DNA from: Bacteroidota bacterium
GTDB lineage: Bacteria > Bacteroidota > Bacteroidia > Chitinophagales > UBA2359
Direction of reading: 5' to 3'
Assembly (NCBI GenBank): GCA_020629895.1
Contig: JAHDCM010000202.1
Location: 1-7,069 of the forward strand
Length of the DNA: 7,069 nt
The notes under the pieces were generated by a model. It had not been told where the DNA came from. It saw only the letters and a list, made by a program, of their open reading frames with translations, and ran no database searches. This document shows positions 5,237 to 7,069 of this stretch, piece by piece (positions within the stretch are counted from its first letter, which is position 1; every line of letters starts with the position of its first letter). The position numbers and the translations under genes were made by a program.

Positions 5237-7012
5237 ATGCAATTCCTCAAGTACGTATTAGCTACCATTATCGGGCTATTCTTATTTTTCTTTCTAGGCT
5301 TTCTCATTTTCATGGGCATCGCCATGAGTGCTTCCAAAGAAAGCTCTGTAACCATTAAGCCTAATTCACTCCTCAAAATATCGCTCAATGAAGCTATGTC
5401 TGATCGAGGAGAAGAAGGAGGCTTTAATCCTGACAACTTACTCAACCCTATCCAAGAAGCCAAGTTGGGACTCAAAGATGTCATCGGGAATATCCAAAAA
5501 GCAGCCAAAGACGATAACATCAAAGGTATCTATCTCAGTCTTAGCGGAATGCCATTAGGTTTTGCTCAAATGGACGAAGTTCGACAAGAATTAGAAGCCT
5601 TCAAAGAAGCAGGAAAATTTATCGTTGCTTACGGTAGTGTGATGACCCAAAAAGCCTACTACATGGGATCGGTAGCCGACGAAATTTACATCAACCCACA
5701 AGGACTTGTAGAACTAAAAGGATTAGGTTCTACCCTTATGTTTTTCAAAAACGCACTTGATCGCCTCGAAATAGAACCACAAATCTTCTATGCAGGTAAC
5801 TTTAAAAGTGCTACCGAACCATTTCGTCTCGAAAAAATGAGCGAATACAACCGCCTACAAACACAAGAACTACTCAACGATGTCAATGATAAATATATCG
5901 CAACCGTTGCCAAATCACGCAATATGAGCGATTCCGAATTTACCAATATCATGGATCAATTACTAGTTCGTACTTCTGGCGACGCAGTACAGTACAAAGT
6001 AGTCGATGATACCTTATACCTCGATCAAGTACACGATATTTTACGCGAAAAACTAGGCATCGACGAAGATGATAAAATTAGTGCCGTTTCTATTTCCAAA
6101 TACAACAAAGTAAAAGGAGAAGACAAAAAAGGAGATCGTAGTAATCGCATCGCTGTTATCTATGCCGAAGGAAGCATTGTAGATGGCAAAGGAGACGATA
6201 CTAGCATTGGAGGCGACCGATTTGCTGAAGTAATCCGCAAAGTACGTAGAGATGATAAAACCAAAGCCATTGTATTACGAGTCAACTCTGGTGGAGGTAG
6301 TGCCTTAGCTTCCGATATTATGTGGCGAGAACTCAAACTTGCTCGCGAAGCAGGCATTCCTGTCGTTGCCTCTATGGGAAATGTGGCCGCTTCAGGAGGC
6401 TACTACATCAGCTGTAATGCCGATACCATCCTTGCCGAAGAAAATACCATTACTGGCTCTATTGGTGTATTCGGGATGCTTGCCAATATGGAAAAATTCT
6501 ATAACAATAAGCTAGGCATCACTTTTGATACTGTTAAAACAACCTCTTTTTCTGATTTTCCAAGTTCACCCATTCTCGACCGTTCACTCAAAGAAGAAGA
6601 AAAAGCTATCATCCAACAAGGTGTTGACGAAATTTATGATGTCTTCCTACAACGAGTTGCCAACGGACGAGCATTGCCCAAAAGCTCCGTACACGAAGTC
6701 GCTCAAGGGCGTGTTTGGACAGGTACACAAGCCAAAAAACACGGTTTAGTAGATGTAATTGGAGGACTAGAAGATGCCGTAGATATTGCTGCACAAATGG
6801 CAGGATTTGAAGAAGGTGATTACCGCATTTATAATTATCCAAAACGTGAAAAACCAATTGAAAAGCTACTAAAATCGCTCGGCGAATCAGCAAAAACAGA
6901 TGCTATCAAAGAGGAATTAGGGCCTTTTTACCACCAATATCAACAACTCAAACAACTTAGTGAGATGCAAGGCATTCAAGCACGTATTCCCTTCGAAATC
7001 GAAATTCACTAA
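5237..7012 (+). CDS. sppA: Signal peptide peptidase SppA, long (67K) type
   Basis: SppA is a membrane-bound serine protease (S49) that degrades signal peptides after secretion, with its catalytic domains outside the cytoplasmic membrane. The 591-aa length matches the long, two-domain form found in E. coli. An N-terminal membrane anchor spans about 7-30. The N-terminal S49 repeat provides the general-base lysine K190 in NFKSATEPF (188-196). The C-terminal repeat contains RVNSGGGSALASD (348-360) and the nucleophile S386 in NVAASGGYYIS (382-392). TGSIGVFG (406-413) and GRVWTGTQAKKHGLVDVIGG (491-510) are further family landmarks. The Ser-Lys dyad is intact. The start is supported by the anchor helix and the promoter box 35 nt upstream. 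folK is transcribed divergently; I recall folK and sppA as frequent neighbours in Bacteroidota. No terminator is seen after the stop, only a tandem repeat. Confidence 0.95.
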   Translation: MQFLKYVLATIIGLFLFFFLGFLIFMGIAMSASKESSVTIKPNSLLKISLNEAMSDRGEEGGFNPDNLLNPIQEAKLGLKDVIGNIQKAAKDDNIKGIYLSLSGMPLGFAQMDEVRQELEAFKEAGKFIVAYGSVMTQKAYYMGSVADEIYINPQGLVELKGLGSTLMFFKNALDRLEIEPQIFYAGNFKSATEPFRLEKMSEYNRLQTQELLNDVNDKYIATVAKSRNMSDSEFTNIMDQLLVRTSGDAVQYKVVDDTLYLDQVHDILREKLGIDEDDKISAVSISKYNKVKGEDKKGDRSNRIAVIYAEGSIVDGKGDDTSIGGDRFAEVIRKVRRDDKTKAIVLRVNSGGGSALASDIMWRELKLAREAGIPVVASMGNVAASGGYYISCNADTILAEENTITGSIGVFGMLANMEKFYNNKLGITFDTVKTTSFSDFPSSPILDRSLKEEEKAIIQQGVDEIYDVFLQRVANGRALPKSSVHEVAQGRVWTGTQAKKHGLVDVIGGLEDAVDIAAQMAGFEEGDYRIYNYPKREKPIEKLLKSLGESAKTDAIKEELGPFYHQYQQLKQLSEMQGIQARIPFEIEIH

Positions 7013-7020
7013 TTTCATTC

Positions 7021-7069
7021 ATTCACCCAATCATCCATTCACCCAATCATCCATTCACCCAATCATCCA
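7021..7069. repeat. 16-bp tandem repeat, at least three copies, cut by window end
   Basis: The unit ATTCACCCAATCATCC occurs three times without any change (7021-7036, 7037-7052, 7053-7068), and base 7069 fits a fourth copy. Each unit consists of two related octamers, ATTCACCC and AATCATCC, matching at 6 of 8 positions, so the array may have grown from an 8-bp precursor. It begins 8 bp after the sppA stop. The copies abut directly without spacers, so it is not a CRISPR array. One strand is C-rich and free of G. The total length is unknown because the window ends inside it. Confidence 0.9.

Noticed and set aside
6609..6893. 94-codon open frame antisense to sppA
   Set aside because: It lies wholly within a well-supported sppA coding region, has no family features and no promoter box. 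The same applies to the other antisense frames in hscB, the hydrolase gene and sppA.
7021..7069. CRISPR-like array
   Set aside because: The 16-bp units abut with no spacers, are too short for CRISPR repeats and have no cas genes nearby.

Overview
This 7.07-kb window reads as ordinary chromosomal DNA from an AT-rich member of the Bacteroidota. The evidence is the promoter style (copies or near-copies of the TAnnTTTG -7 box 19-36 nt before start codons, with no convincing Shine-Dalgarno sequences), the Bacteroidota-type site-2 protease, and the overall gene set. A class could not be fixed. An isc-type HscB fits Saprospiria, Chitinophagia or Cytophagia better than typical SUF-only lineages, but that is inference.

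Left part, minus strand (1-2712): reading 5' to 3' on the minus strand there is an RseP-type intramembrane protease, then a well-placed promoter, a two-helix membrane protein with a probable PH-like domain, the Fe-S co-chaperone HscB, a tRNA-Leu(CAA), and a strong intrinsic terminator at 4-41. HscB and the tRNA are separated by one base. The last codons of hscB contain an exact -7 box with a TTG 20 nt upstream, placed to start transcription almost at the tRNA 5' end.

Middle (2713-3079): a 367-bp divergent gap with no intact gene. It holds the promoter of the next gene, a 17-bp imperfect inverted-repeat pair whose left arm covers the annotated rseP start, other small inverted repeats, and an open minus-strand stretch that looks like a decayed small membrane-protein gene.

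Right part (3080-7069): a lipoprotein serine hydrolase of the class C beta-lactamase/NylB superfamily (plus strand) converges on folK (minus strand) with a 20-bp overlap of coding ends. folK and the signal peptide peptidase gene sppA diverge from a 188-bp promoter region. A 16-bp tandem repeat begins 8 bp after the sppA stop and runs off the window end.

Functionally the window holds envelope proteolysis (RseP, SppA), Fe-S cluster delivery (HscB), folate synthesis (FolK), an exported hydrolase and a tRNA. I see no defence system, insertion sequence, phage gene or CRISPR array, and no convincing undescribed multi-gene system. The most interesting items are the tRNA promoter embedded in hscB, the inverted repeats and gene relic upstream of rseP, and the terminal 16-bp repeat.
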